Below, piece by piece: positions 8,207 to 17,451 of a stretch of 64,000 nucleotides of DNA. Where the stretch lies: assembly GCA_035274845.1 (NCBI GenBank), contig DATENU010000022.1:310001-374000 (forward strand), read 5' to 3'. Positions within the stretch are counted from its first letter, which is position 1. Every line of letters starts with the position of its first letter. The notes below the pieces were generated by a model that saw only the letters and a list, made by a program, of their open reading frames with translations, had not been told where the DNA came from and did no database searches. Source of the stretch: Chthoniobacterales bacterium. Lineage in GTDB: Bacteria; Verrucomicrobiota; Verrucomicrobiia; Chthoniobacterales; UBA10450. Both the position numbers and the translations under genes were made by a program.

Positions 8207-9715
8207 TTACGGTGCCTTCTCACCGGCCAGCAGCTCGATGCTTTCGGGATCTCCGCTTAGTCGCGCCAGCTCAAGCGGCGTATTTCCCTGTTTGTCCCGC
8301 ACTTCCACGGCCGCTCCGCCCGCCAGCAGCTCCCTGATCGCCGTGGGACACGGCTTCTTCGCCGCGAAATGCAGCGCCGTCATACCCGTCGTCGGCTGGG
8401 CCTCAGTCGTCTTTGCCCCCTTGCAAATCAAACGCGCACACAGCCCGGGCTGGCAGCCGTTGACCGCGTTAATCAGGACGCTCTTCCCCTCCTGATCGTG
8501 AACGTCGATCTTCGCCCCCACGCCAATCAAAAACTCGGACGCAGCTTTCTTGCCTTCCGAGGAGGCAAGCATCAGCGCGGTGGCCCCGTATCGATCCGGC
8601 TTATCGACGGCTGCCCCGTGCTGGACCAGCATTTCTGCGATCTCGACGTTGTCGTTCAGCGCGGCGGTCATTAGCGCCGTCCGGCCATCGATATCGACGG
8701 CGTCCAGGGGCGGCTTGGATCTCATTAGCAACTCAAAGAGGTCCTTTCGATCTTGCGAGATAACGAAGCTCAACACGGGTGCCCCGGACCGGGTCCGGCC
8801 CGCGACCCTGGCGCCTTTGTCGAGCAACGCCCGAACGATTTCGTCCCGGCCATTTTCGACCGCACGGCTAAGCGCCGTATAACGAGGCGATTCGTTGTGC
8901 GTATCGTCCCCCCGTGAGATACCGCCATAGCTGCTCTTCACCTCGCGATTTAAGTCGACCTTCGTGTTATCGAGGAGAAAGCGAACCACGCTTAGGCGGC
9001 CCTCCTCAGCGGCATGTTGCAACGCTTCGTTGAGCAGGACCTTCAAGACCGGTGCATTGCGGCTCCTCGTAATCAGAACTTTGATCATATCGACATTGGC
9101 GGTCACGCCGGCGGAGGTAAAAGCGCTGTCGAAATCCTCGCTGTGCGCCGTGGGATCCATTCCGTTATCGATCAGCCAGGACAAAACTTCGGGATGTCCG
9201 GAGCGGATCGCCCGCTTAAGCCTGTTGAAGTCGTTCCTCCGATTCTTTCCGCCAGCGTTCGCGAAGATCTGGCAAAGCTTCAAATCGCCGTTGCGGATCG
9301 CAAAATCGAGCGGCGTGGGATAAGGCGCATCGTTCGTCGGTCCGCCAAATCGCGACGGATCCTCGCGGTTCACATCGGCTCCGCGGGCCACCAACAACTC
9401 GGCGACGTCGGCATGCTGGTTCTCGGCGGCCCAGAGCAGCGGAGTGCGTTGCAAATTGTCGATGGCGTCGACTTCCGCGCCCTTCTCCAGAAAAATCTGC
9501 GCTATCTCGCGGCGTCCATACTCGGCGGCAAGGTGCAACGGAGTCGCGCCAAAAATCGGCGTCTTCAGATCGGCACCGTTGCCGGCCAGGGTTCGAACCT
9601 GCTCGATGTCATTGTCGATAATGGCCTGCGTCAGCTGCTGCCTACTTTGCGGTCCGGCCGTGCCGTTTTTCAAACCAGTTGCCAGAAGCGCCGCAAAGAT
9701 GATCAGCTTTCTCAT
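8207..9715 (-). CDS. Exported ankyrin-repeat protein
   Basis: 502 residues: a signal peptide (MRKLIIFAALLATGL) and about 12 ankyrin repeats with the usual 'G.TPLHLAAEYGRREIAQIFLEKGAEVDA' pattern filling the rest. Repeats such as 'GRTALMTAALNDNVEIAEMLVQHGAAVD' are close to consensus. Ankyrin arrays bind proteins; no enzymatic domain is attached. Its ATG overlaps the stop of the upstream ankyrin gene (ATGA at 9715-9712), so the two are translated together and probably act together in the periplasm or on the surface. Confidence 0.92.
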   Translation of the reverse strand: MRKLIIFAALLATGLKNGTAGPQSRQQLTQAIIDNDIEQVRTLAGNGADLKTPIFGATPLHLAAEYGRREIAQIFLEKGAEVDAIDNLQRTPLLWAAENQHADVAELLVARGADVNREDPSRFGGPTNDAPYPTPLDFAIRNGDLKLCQIFANAGGKNRRNDFNRLKRAIRSGHPEVLSWLIDNGMDPTAHSEDFDSAFTSAGVTANVDMIKVLITRSRNAPVLKVLLNEALQHAAEEGRLSVVRFLLDNTKVDLNREVKSSYGGISRGDDTHNESPRYTALSRAVENGRDEIVRALLDKGARVAGRTRSGAPVLSFVISQDRKDLFELLMRSKPPLDAVDIDGRTALMTAALNDNVEIAEMLVQHGAAVDKPDRYGATALMLASSEGKKAASEFLIGVGAKIDVHDQEGKSVLINAVNGCQPGLCARLICKGAKTTEAQPTTGMTALHFAAKKPCPTAIRELLAGGAAVEVRDKQGNTPLELARLSGDPESIELLAGEKAP

Positions 9716-11499
9716 TTCACGGCCGAACGTTTCTCCAGTTTATCCGCCACCGGTCCGTAACCAATGGCTCGCGCCCAATCGGCCGCCGTTCGGCCGTTGT
9801 TATCTTTTTCCGAAATGTCGGCGCCACGACCGAGAAGCAGGTCGACCGTTCTGCTCGCGTTCGCCGAAGCGGCCCACATGAGACACGTGCGGCCATCGGC
9901 GGAGCGAGCGCGAATATCAGCGCCCCGTTTCAGGATGGCGTCCAGCGCCTCCGGGATGTTCGACGCCGCCGCCCACATCGCCAGACTCATTCCCTTCGCA
10001 TCGCGGCGGTCGATCTCCAGGGTCTTCACGGCCAGGTCCTGAATGATTTCGGCGTAGGCCGCAGAAGTAATGTCCTGCCGATTGAAACTCGACGCGACCA
10101 GGAACAACGGCGTTTCCCCTTTCCCATTCACGACGTCAACGGTGGCGCCGTTCTGCAACAGGATCGCGCAGGCCGGTCGATCCATCGCTTTCGCCGCCAA
10201 CAGCAACGGCGTGTCACCGTCATTGTTCGGAGTGTTTACGCCAGCAGCGACGAGCAGCTTTATTTTTTCGATCCTCTCGTCCGGTGCGTGGAGCACCCAG
10301 TGCAGCGGCGTATCGCCCTTATTATCTTTGCTGCGCGGATCGAGGCCTCTATCGATCAGCAGCCTGACCATTGCGGCGTAGCCTAATTCAGCCGCAAAAA
10401 AAAGCGCCGATCGCCCCTCTTTGGTCAAACCCTTCAAATCCGCTCCCTTTCCCTCAAGAATTGAGATGAGCTCGAGTTGATTTCGGCGATCTGTCGTTTG
10501 CTTAGGCTCGGTCCAGTCATCTCCCTTGTGACCGGCCGCGAAATGCACCGCGGTCATGCCATCCTTCATCCGGGCCTTACCGTCGGCGCCGCGGTCAATC
10601 AACGCGCGCGCGATCTCGAAGGCACCTTTTTCTGCCGCTCGCATCAGCGGAGTGAATCCCTCATGCGTAGCAAGGTTCACATCAGCGCCGTGCTCGATCA
10701 GGTAAGCATCGATCTTTTCGGTTTGACCGATGGCCAGGAGCAAGGCCGTGCTGCCGTTCGAATCCTGGGCGTCGAGGTCGGCGCCGGCTTCGACCAAAAC
10801 TTTCACGATGGGCAGCCCCTCGTAGTTGTGATAGCCCGCGACGATCAGGGCGGTTTTGCCATCTGCGTCCCGGCCGTTTACGTCCGCGCCTGCGCGAAGC
10901 AAGACCTGAATCGCGTTGATGTTTCGGATTGGCACCGCGCGGTGTAACAAGCGGCCTCCGTCGCTGGTCTCCTGATTCGGATCCGCACCGAGCCTGAGAA
11001 GCATTTCGATATCGGCCGGCGGCGTGCCGCTGCTCCACATCAGGCGCTCAAGAGCAGTCATTTTTTGACTGCTCCTCGAATCGATCGACAGGCCATGCGC
11101 GAGCAGGAGCCGGAGAATCTTCTCGTATTTTGCATGAGCAGCAAAGACCAGGACGGGATCGTGGTTTTCGGTTTCCAAAGAAGGATCGGCGCCATGCTCG
11201 AGAAGCAGCTTTGCCACTTCGAACCGCCCTTCGCTCACCGCTGCCAGAAGCGGCGTGTAGTTCAACCACGTTCCGGGAACTCTGGCATTCGGATCGGCCC
11301 CCTGTTTCAACAGTTTTTCCGCGGCTTTCGCATCGCCTTTTTCTGCCGCCGTCATCAGAAACCGGTCTAGTTCCTGTTTTGTCACGGCCGGGAGCCCGGG
11401 CGCTAATCCCAGGAACAGGAGCGCAACGAATACGCTCCTCCAATTGCTACCCGCGTGAGATTTTGATACCGAAAAATCTGGCTCGTCCCCCGGGGCCAC
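9712..11499 (-). CDS. Exported ankyrin-repeat protein
   Basis: 595 residues from GTG 11499. A hydrophobic N-terminal segment ('VFVALLFLGLAPGLPAV', about 22-38) is a late signal peptide or anchor, preceded by a polar leader, so a start further downstream is possible. The rest is about 14 ankyrin repeats, for example 'GKTALIVAGYHNYEGLPIVKVLVEAGADLD'. A long non-canonical stretch lies near 'DWTEPKQTTDRRNQLELI'. It forms a two-gene operon with the downstream ankyrin gene and diverges from thrS with only 18 bases between starts. Confidence 0.9.
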   Translation of the reverse strand: MAPGDEPDFSVSKSHAGSNWRSVFVALLFLGLAPGLPAVTKQELDRFLMTAAEKGDAKAAEKLLKQGADPNARVPGTWLNYTPLLAAVSEGRFEVAKLLLEHGADPSLETENHDPVLVFAAHAKYEKILRLLLAHGLSIDSRSSQKMTALERLMWSSGTPPADIEMLLRLGADPNQETSDGGRLLHRAVPIRNINAIQVLLRAGADVNGRDADGKTALIVAGYHNYEGLPIVKVLVEAGADLDAQDSNGSTALLLAIGQTEKIDAYLIEHGADVNLATHEGFTPLMRAAEKGAFEIARALIDRGADGKARMKDGMTAVHFAAGHKGDDWTEPKQTTDRRNQLELISILEGKGADLKGLTKEGRSALFFAAELGYAAMVRLLIDRGLDPRSKDNKGDTPLHWVLHAPDERIEKIKLLVAAGVNTPNNDGDTPLLLAAKAMDRPACAILLQNGATVDVVNGKGETPLFLVASSFNRQDITSAAYAEIIQDLAVKTLEIDRRDAKGMSLAMWAAASNIPEALDAILKRGADIRARSADGRTCLMWAASANASRTVDLLLGRGADISEKDNNGRTAADWARAIGYGPVADKLEKRSAVK

Positions 11500-11517
11500 A
11501 TACAGTTCATCCGATTT

Positions 11518-13950
11518 ATGCCTGAGGAAAGCGAGCGGAAAACTTTAGAGCAACGAGCGCAGATGACGGACATCGAGCGACTGCGGCATTCTGCTGCCCA
11601 CGTCCTGGCGACTGCCATTCTCAAGATCTGGCCGGAAGCGCAGTTCGCCGCGGGGCCGCCGGTCGAGAACGGTTTTTATTACGACCTCGAATTGGACCAC
11701 CGCATTTCGCCCGAGGATTTCGAGAAGATCGAGGCGGAGATGAAGAAAGAGGTGAAGGCGAACCACACCTTTGAGCGGGTCGCCGTCTCGCGCGACGAAG
11801 CCCTCTCCATGGCCCAACGCGGCCTCCTCGGCGCGCTCACCGAGAGATCTTCTCCGAGCAAGTTCAAGCTCGATATCATCCAGAACATTCCCGAGGGCGA
11901 AGAAATCTCGCTGTATCGTAACGGCGAGTTCACCGATCTCTGCGCCGGCCCGCACGTCATGCGCACGGGCAACATCGGCGCGTTCAAGCTCACCAACGTC
12001 GCCAGCGCCTATTACAAAGGCGACGAAAAGAACCCGCAGCTCCAGCGCATCTACGGCACCGCTTTCAAGAACAAGACCCAGCTCGACGAATACTTCGCCA
12101 TGCTCGAGGAAGCGAAGAAGCGCGACCATCGCAAGCTCGGCAAGGAACTCGAGCTTTTCACCTTCGACGACGATGTCGGCCCCGGCCTCCCCCTCTGGCT
12201 TCCGCGTGGTGCCGCCATTATCGAGGAACTGGAGAAGCTCGGAAAGGAAACCGAGTTTGCCGCTGGTTATCAGCGCGTTCGCTCAACGAATCTGGCGCGC
12301 GAAAGCTTGTACATTAAGAGTGGCCACCTTCCCTATTACAAAGAATCGATGTTTCCTCCGATGGAGCTGCATGATGTCTCGGGTAGGGTGGGCGTCTCGC
12401 CCGCCGGTTCGGGCATCTTGCCCGAACGCACTTCCTCCGCCGCTTCCTACACGCGTCGCCGTCGCCTCCCCCATTTCGAACAACCCTGGGCGATCTACGC
12501 GATCACTTTTACTACGCGTGATCATCGTCCCCTCTCCCCGCCCTCGCGCACCGCCGTCCTCGACGCCCTCCGTCACTTTCACGACAAACGTTACACTCTC
12601 ATCGCCGCCGCGGTCATGCCCGATCACGTCCATCTTCTCTTGCAGCCTTGGATCAAGGAACAGGATGCGGCTGGCCAAAATGTCTTCTGGTCGTTAGGCG
12701 AACTGATGCATTCGATCAAATCTTTCACGGCTAAAGAAATCAATCGAATCGAAGGCACCACGGGCGAGGTTTGGCAACAGGAACGTTTCGACCGTTACGT
12801 GCGCGGCGACCGAGATCTGGAGGAGAAATTTCATTACATCGTGGCGAATCCGGAACGCGCGGGATTGTTGGATCCGGAGAAAGGATATCCGTGGATCTGG
12901 ACGCCCGATGATGAAGTTCACTCAGGCAAGATGCCCGAGTCGGCGGGCGAGACGCCCACCCTACCCGAGACAGTGACACCGCGCGTGGACCGGTATTACC
13001 TGAAAGCGATGAACTGCCCGCATCATCACAAGATGTTTGCGGCGCTGCCGAAAAGTTACCGCGACCTGCCGCTGCGGTTCGCGGAGTACGGCACCTGTCA
13101 TCGCTACGAGCAGAGCGGCGAACTGTTCGGACTCATGCGAGTCCGCTCGCTCCAGATGAACGACGCCCACATCTATTGCACACCCGAGCAGTTCGAGGCG
13201 GAGTTCAATGCCGTGAACCAGATGTATCTGAAGTATTTCAAGCTCTTCGGCATCGAGAAATACGTCATGCGTTTCTCGACCCACGACCCGGCCAAGCTGG
13301 GCCAGAAATTCGTCGACGAACCGGAGCTTTGGCTGCAAACCGAGGAGATGGTGCGCGGCGTCCTCCAGCGGTCCGGGATTAACTACGTCGAAGTGCCCAA
13401 CGAGGCCGCCTTTTACGGACCGAAGATCGATGTCCAGGTCTGGAGCGCAATCGGCCGCGAATTCACCATCGCGACCAACCAGGTCGATTTCGCCCAGCCA
13501 AAACGTTTCAATCTCACCTACAAAACACGCGAGAACACCGACGCGATGCCGCTCTGCATCCATCGCGCCCCGCTCGGCACCCACGAACGTTTCATCGGCT
13601 TCCTCATCGAACATTACGCCGGCAACTTTCCGCTCTGGCTTTCCCCCGAGCAAGTCCGCATCCTCCCGATTGGCGATGAGGCACCGCTCGTCGACTACGC
13701 CCGCTCGATTCACGACGAGCTCCGGTCCCATCAAGTCCGCGCGGAGCTCGATGCCAGCAGCGACCACATCAAAGCCAAGATCGCAAGCGCCGAACAAATG
13801 AAAGTCCACACCATGCTCGTCATCGGCAACCGCGACCTGGAAGCCGGCGCTGTCAGCATCCGTATTCACGGCAAAGGAAACCTCGGAGCCCAGCCAAGGG
13901 CGGAAGTCATTGCCGATATTCTTCAGTCAATCAGAGAGCGCCGAGCTTAG
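11518..13950 (+). CDS. thrS: Threonyl-tRNA synthetase with an in-frame RAYT transposase insertion
   Basis: 810 residues, against roughly 610 expected for this form without the insert. It charges tRNA-Thr. The start MPEESERKTLEQ is directly followed by the editing domain, so the N-terminal TGS domain is absent. Editing-site motifs are intact: H24xxxH28 and C142xxxH146. The class II core starts near 'ESLYIKSGHLPYYKESMFPPME' (motif 1 region). It is then interrupted at residues ~286-485 by a RAYT domain, and resumes with 'DRYYLKAMNCPHHHKMF' (zinc ligand C500), 'YGTCHRYEQSG' (motif 2), 'NDAHIYC' and 'HRAPLGTHERF' (motif 3 region). The anticodon-binding domain (from 'VRILPIGDEAP') is complete. Every motif needed for charging is present on the two sides. 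Three further copies of its 3' end lie downstream. Confidence 0.93.
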   Translation: MPEESERKTLEQRAQMTDIERLRHSAAHVLATAILKIWPEAQFAAGPPVENGFYYDLELDHRISPEDFEKIEAEMKKEVKANHTFERVAVSRDEALSMAQRGLLGALTERSSPSKFKLDIIQNIPEGEEISLYRNGEFTDLCAGPHVMRTGNIGAFKLTNVASAYYKGDEKNPQLQRIYGTAFKNKTQLDEYFAMLEEAKKRDHRKLGKELELFTFDDDVGPGLPLWLPRGAAIIEELEKLGKETEFAAGYQRVRSTNLARESLYIKSGHLPYYKESMFPPMELHDVSGRVGVSPAGSGILPERTSSAASYTRRRRLPHFEQPWAIYAITFTTRDHRPLSPPSRTAVLDALRHFHDKRYTLIAAAVMPDHVHLLLQPWIKEQDAAGQNVFWSLGELMHSIKSFTAKEINRIEGTTGEVWQQERFDRYVRGDRDLEEKFHYIVANPERAGLLDPEKGYPWIWTPDDEVHSGKMPESAGETPTLPETVTPRVDRYYLKAMNCPHHHKMFAALPKSYRDLPLRFAEYGTCHRYEQSGELFGLMRVRSLQMNDAHIYCTPEQFEAEFNAVNQMYLKYFKLFGIEKYVMRFSTHDPAKLGQKFVDEPELWLQTEEMVRGVLQRSGINYVEVPNEAAFYGPKIDVQVWSAIGREFTIATNQVDFAQPKRFNLTYKTRENTDAMPLCIHRAPLGTHERFIGFLIEHYAGNFPLWLSPEQVRILPIGDEAPLVDYARSIHDELRSHQVRAELDASSDHIKAKIASAEQMKVHTMLVIGNRDLEAGAVSIRIHGKGNLGAQPRAEVIADILQSIRERRA
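12375..12422. repeat. Left REP pair of the RAYT insertion
   Basis: It contains a GTAG head followed by GGGTGGGCGTCTCGCCCGCC and then a second hairpin, TTCGGGCATCTTGCCCGAA, which extends just past 12422. This two-hairpin layout is typical of REP sequences flanking RAYT genes. Confidence 0.85.
12925..12972. repeat. Right REP pair of the RAYT insertion
   Basis: Reverse complement of the left REP pair with two mismatches. The hairpin cores are in the opposite order, so the GTAG head faces outward at both ends of the element. Confidence 0.85.
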
Positions 13951-13983
13951 CAAAGGAGTGGATGGGATTAACCGGTTCCGACG

Positions 13984-16900
13984 TCAATAAACGTGCAGAC
14001 CGGCGTGCAGCTTCTCGAATTCGGCGCTTCCCAATTGAGCAGGCGCGGCGAATTCGCCCTTCAAATAGTTAAGGAGGCTCTCTTCAGCGTCGGAGAGGTC
14101 TCCTAGTTCGCCCATCAATACGTTCTTAACCGATTGCCTCGCCGCTTTGATGTCCTGATCCGGATACAAATATTTGCAGGCGCAAAGGCCAACCAGAATC
14201 CCTTCGTCTATGTGGTTATCGACAACAGTCGGAGTTTCCTCCGGCGTTGCGAGGCGCGGGAAGTATTTCGCTAGGAAGGCTTGCCATCTCGTGCGGACAG
14301 GCTCGGCTCCACGCTGCTTCATCGCAAGGTAGCGGACTCGATTCAGGAAGCGCTTGAGGGAGCGCGGCGTATTGCGTTTCCTCGAAATAATCGGCTGCCA
14401 GAGCCGCAGCGCCTTGGTGAACTCGGCTGAATCATAAACAACGTTTGCCGGAACCAGAAGCTCGCTCCAGACACCGGCGGCGAGCAAGAGCGCGATGAGT
14501 GGCCAGAGCACCCGGCTGCTGGTTATGTCCGGCATCGCGGAATCCAAAGTAGCCGCCGCCGAAGTGGAGGCCGGCACTGTGCGGACATCGGCCGGGGCTT
14601 GCGACGGCGTAACATTCTCGCCCTCGCCAGAAGAGAAAGAGGTTGTAATCGCGGCCGTAATACCCCGGTTTGGAAAAAGGATTTTGCCGGCGAAAAAGGC
14701 AGCGCCGATCAAAAACAAAGCCGTCATGCCAAGAAGAGCGGCCCGCCGCACCTCGGTATAGCGCAGTTTGCGGGCGCGCTGGCGGACGCCGGCCTCTTCA
14801 TCGCGGGCGAGCAATTCACGTGACTGCTCGGAGGTCGCTTCGGGGACGGGAACTTCGATGTTGATTAGTTTTTCCAAATACTGCTGGGCGTACTCGGCGC
14901 GGCGTCGCTTTCGTTCCTCCTCTTGCTGGTCCGTTGTGCCAGTGCCTTGGCCAAAGACTTCTTCGGCCATGTCCTTGAATGCCAGGCCAACACATTGTTC
15001 CACGCGCTCGCGAGCCATTCCGATGACGATGAAACAATCGCCGCAGGTAATGAGAAAATTCACCGCTTCGAGCATCTCGACCACGCTGTCGGGATGGCAA
15101 CGATCGAGGTCGTCGATCAAAATAAGCATGGTGCGACGATGGAAAGCGCGGAGCGCCCGGGTGACGTCCGCGAATTGTCGGGCGAACTTGTAGCGAAAAC
15201 TTGTCTCCGCCTTCAAATCGCGGAGCCGCGGTCTGTGCGAACTGGTGGCGAGAAGACTGGAGGGATTCACTCCAAATGAACGCAGCGATTTGACCAGCGC
15301 GACAACGGCCCCGATCAGACTTGTAACAAAGACGAGCGCCGCGGGCCCGTGACTCTGGTCTTCCGGGTTGGTTCGGCTGGCGTCCGGCATCAAAACGTCT
15401 CCGAGCATCTGCAACGCGGCGGTAGTGAAGGTCGCCGGTTTCTCAGCTGCTTTCGCGACCGGGGAATTTGTATCGGGCCCGGCCGAAGATTTGACGCTCT
15501 TCGACGGCTCCGATTTTTTGAGACGGTCGCCGATGAAATCACCGATGCTGGTAGTGAACCCACGAAGTTCCCGCGCCACTCGTTCCATCCGACTCGGCTC
15601 GGCCGCGAAGTATCCGGCGAATCCCGCGAGAAGGACCCCGAGAAAGAGCGAGATGCGCCAATAACGGCGGGCCCGAAACCAAATCAGCGAAGCCCGATAA
15701 CAAAAACCTTGGATGCTAAAGAGCGCGGGGATCGCCTGCGCCTGGATATTTTCCAGCAAAGCAGCCAGGAGGTGTTCCTCCTTTTGATGGTGCCAGGGAT
15801 TGAACCAGACCGGCCGGAACCCGCGCGCTCGCAGATCGCCACGGAGCAGATTCATGAGGGAGCTCTTGCCAGTTCCCCACTCACCGGTTATGGCGATGCT
15901 CAGCGGTGGCGTGGTGTTCGCATTCCGCAGGAAGCGCGAGAGGCCCAGGGCGACGGCGTTGAATTGCAGCGGGGCCGGCTCGCCTGGCTCAATCGGTCGA
16001 TCCGAAGCGAGAGTGTCGGCAACCGAGCTCTGCTCCTTAATTTCCGGGGATCGACGCAGAACCGGAACACAAAGCCCAAGGCAGACCAGGCAGGCGACAT
16101 AATACCAAGGCGCGGGAAAACGACTATGGTTTCCTGCCTGTTGCCATTGCTTCTTGAGTTCAAGAGAAGGTGTTAACGCCAGCGGTCGCCATGACTTGCC
16201 CGCATCATTCGTTGCGTAAATGATTCCCTCGTCCCCAACTGCCCAGGCGTCATGGTCATTACCCGTGAACAGGATACTCTTGATCCTTTCGTCCGGAAGT
16301 GTTGGAGCATCGGCCGGACGTCGATCGAGCATTCGCATTTTCACCGGCTTTGTCGACGGGCCAATCCAGGCGATGTGCCCCAGGCCTTCGATTGGAATAA
16401 AAAAGGGCGGCACTGTTTTTTTCGCCTCCCAGTCCCCCCATTTCGGGCTGCTCTCGTTCACCCGGTAGAGCACGGAGTTGGAACCCCATGCCCATGCCTC
16501 CATAGTGGTGAAAAGAAAGGCACTCTGCACGGAGGGACGAGGAGCGGCCGACTTATACATCATGGTCAAATCTCCACTTCGCTCGCTCTTATAGAAGTCG
16601 CCGTTTTTTGCGAGAGCAACCAGACGTCTATGTGAATCAAAGGAGACCGCGAGAAAGTCTAGGTAAATACGAGACGGTTCAAATTGCCACGTTCGCCCAC
16701 CATCTGTCGTCCGCGCGATCGCTCCCTCTCTCCCTACTGCGGCACCATGCTCCTTATCGTAGAATGAGATTGCCGTCAGATCCGGAAAGACAATAACGTT
16801 CGTGGAATCTAACTGCGGACCCGGCGTTACAGTGGGAGACGGACTTGGGGGAAGATTCCCTGCAGGACCCTGTCGGATGAGATCTCCGGACGAGTCCGGA

Positions 16901-17352
16901 TGAATTGGACCGGGCGCTATACTTGGCGAGGGTGTGCTGTCCTTCTGAAGTAACGGTTCGTTGTTAGTCACACCAGTAGACGGAGGCATGATGGCGTTAA
17001 TCTCGCGTTTTTCCCAGGTAAGTCCGCCATCCTTACTCGAGGCCAGCAAGCCGCGTGATCCTACGATCCAGAGCGTCTTGGTGTCCGGAACCAAAGTGAT
17101 GTCCTGAATATTCGAACTGATAAAGGTCAGTCGCCGGATCGCATTGGTTTCGATCGGGTGTCTCCACCATGCCCAGGTGAAGGGCAGCGGCGCACTCAGT
17201 GGATCCGGCCGTGGCTGCTGCTGGAAAGCAACAACAGATGCCGTAATCGCCAAAACCGCGGCGAGAAGAAAATAGCCGCGCCGACGAAGAGCGGACAAAC
17301 TGCGGCCACCGGCATTTGTCGACGCTGAAACTAGGGGCTCCGCCTCTTGCAC
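13984..17352 (-). CDS. Membrane KAP-family P-loop NTPase with periplasmic Asp-box sensor domain
   Basis: 1122 residues from GTG 17352. A membrane helix at 27-44 is followed by a ~370-residue exported region with three Asp-box/YCF48-like motifs ('SSKDGGLTW' ~105, 'TTDGGRTW' ~215, 'TNDAGKSW' ~381), interrupted by a Pro/Ser-rich linker (140-180). A second helix (417-432) returns to the cytoplasm and a KAP NTPase: Walker A 'GEWGTGKSS' (490-498), 'WFNPWHHQKEEHLLAAL', and Walker B 'LILIDDLDRCHPDSV' (743-757). Further helices are inserted in the NTPase domain, as usual for KAP proteins. KAP relatives include PifA of plasmid F, which excludes phage T7. The architecture suggests an outside sensor controlling an inside NTPase. 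It lies alone between thrS and the first thrS 3'-end copy. Confidence 0.88.
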   Translation of the reverse strand: MQEAEPLVSASTNAGGRSLSALRRRGYFLLAAVLAITASVVAFQQQPRPDPLSAPLPFTWAWWRHPIETNAIRRLTFISSNIQDITLVPDTKTLWIVGSRGLLASSKDGGLTWEKREINAIMPPSTGVTNNEPLLQKDSTPSPSIAPGPIHPDSSGDLIRQGPAGNLPPSPSPTVTPGPQLDSTNVIVFPDLTAISFYDKEHGAAVGREGAIARTTDGGRTWQFEPSRIYLDFLAVSFDSHRRLVALAKNGDFYKSERSGDLTMMYKSAAPRPSVQSAFLFTTMEAWAWGSNSVLYRVNESSPKWGDWEAKKTVPPFFIPIEGLGHIAWIGPSTKPVKMRMLDRRPADAPTLPDERIKSILFTGNDHDAWAVGDEGIIYATNDAGKSWRPLALTPSLELKKQWQQAGNHSRFPAPWYYVACLVCLGLCVPVLRRSPEIKEQSSVADTLASDRPIEPGEPAPLQFNAVALGLSRFLRNANTTPPLSIAITGEWGTGKSSLMNLLRGDLRARGFRPVWFNPWHHQKEEHLLAALLENIQAQAIPALFSIQGFCYRASLIWFRARRYWRISLFLGVLLAGFAGYFAAEPSRMERVARELRGFTTSIGDFIGDRLKKSEPSKSVKSSAGPDTNSPVAKAAEKPATFTTAALQMLGDVLMPDASRTNPEDQSHGPAALVFVTSLIGAVVALVKSLRSFGVNPSSLLATSSHRPRLRDLKAETSFRYKFARQFADVTRALRAFHRRTMLILIDDLDRCHPDSVVEMLEAVNFLITCGDCFIVIGMARERVEQCVGLAFKDMAEEVFGQGTGTTDQQEEERKRRRAEYAQQYLEKLINIEVPVPEATSEQSRELLARDEEAGVRQRARKLRYTEVRRAALLGMTALFLIGAAFFAGKILFPNRGITAAITTSFSSGEGENVTPSQAPADVRTVPASTSAAATLDSAMPDITSSRVLWPLIALLLAAGVWSELLVPANVVYDSAEFTKALRLWQPIISRKRNTPRSLKRFLNRVRYLAMKQRGAEPVRTRWQAFLAKYFPRLATPEETPTVVDNHIDEGILVGLCACKYLYPDQDIKAARQSVKNVLMGELGDLSDAEESLLNYLKGEFAAPAQLGSAEFEKLHAGLHVY

Positions 17353-17451
17353 TTGCGCAGCATGACTAGCTTAAGCGAAAAACGCGATATGATTCTGTAT
17401 CTAGCGCGATATGCCCACAACAAGATCAACGCTCCGGCTCAGCGGAGGCCG

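Larger units (their letters stand above)
12375..12972 (+). mobile_element. RAYT (REP-associated tyrosine transposase) inserted in frame in thrS
   Basis: A ~600-base insertion bounded by 48-base inverted repeats (12375-12422 and 12925-12972, 46 of 48 matching). The encoded Y1-type domain (ThrRS residues ~310-465) has the HUH motif as H370-V-H372 in 'MPDHVHLLLQP', the segment 'ELMHSIKSFTAKEIN', 'VWQQERFDRYVR' and the likely nucleophile Y440 in 'FHYIVANPERAGLL'. So the active site looks complete. There is no in-frame ATG near its N-terminus; TTG 12418 could start a separate protein. The reading frame is that of thrS and has no stop, so it is translated as part of the synthetase. Confidence 0.93.

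Noticed and set aside
9588..9602. GGTTCGAACCT resembling a tRNA T-arm
   Set aside because: It lies in an ankyrin gene with no acceptor stem or anticodon arm around it.
12961..13869. 302-codon minus-strand frame
   Set aside because: Antisense shadow of the conserved thrS 3' half.
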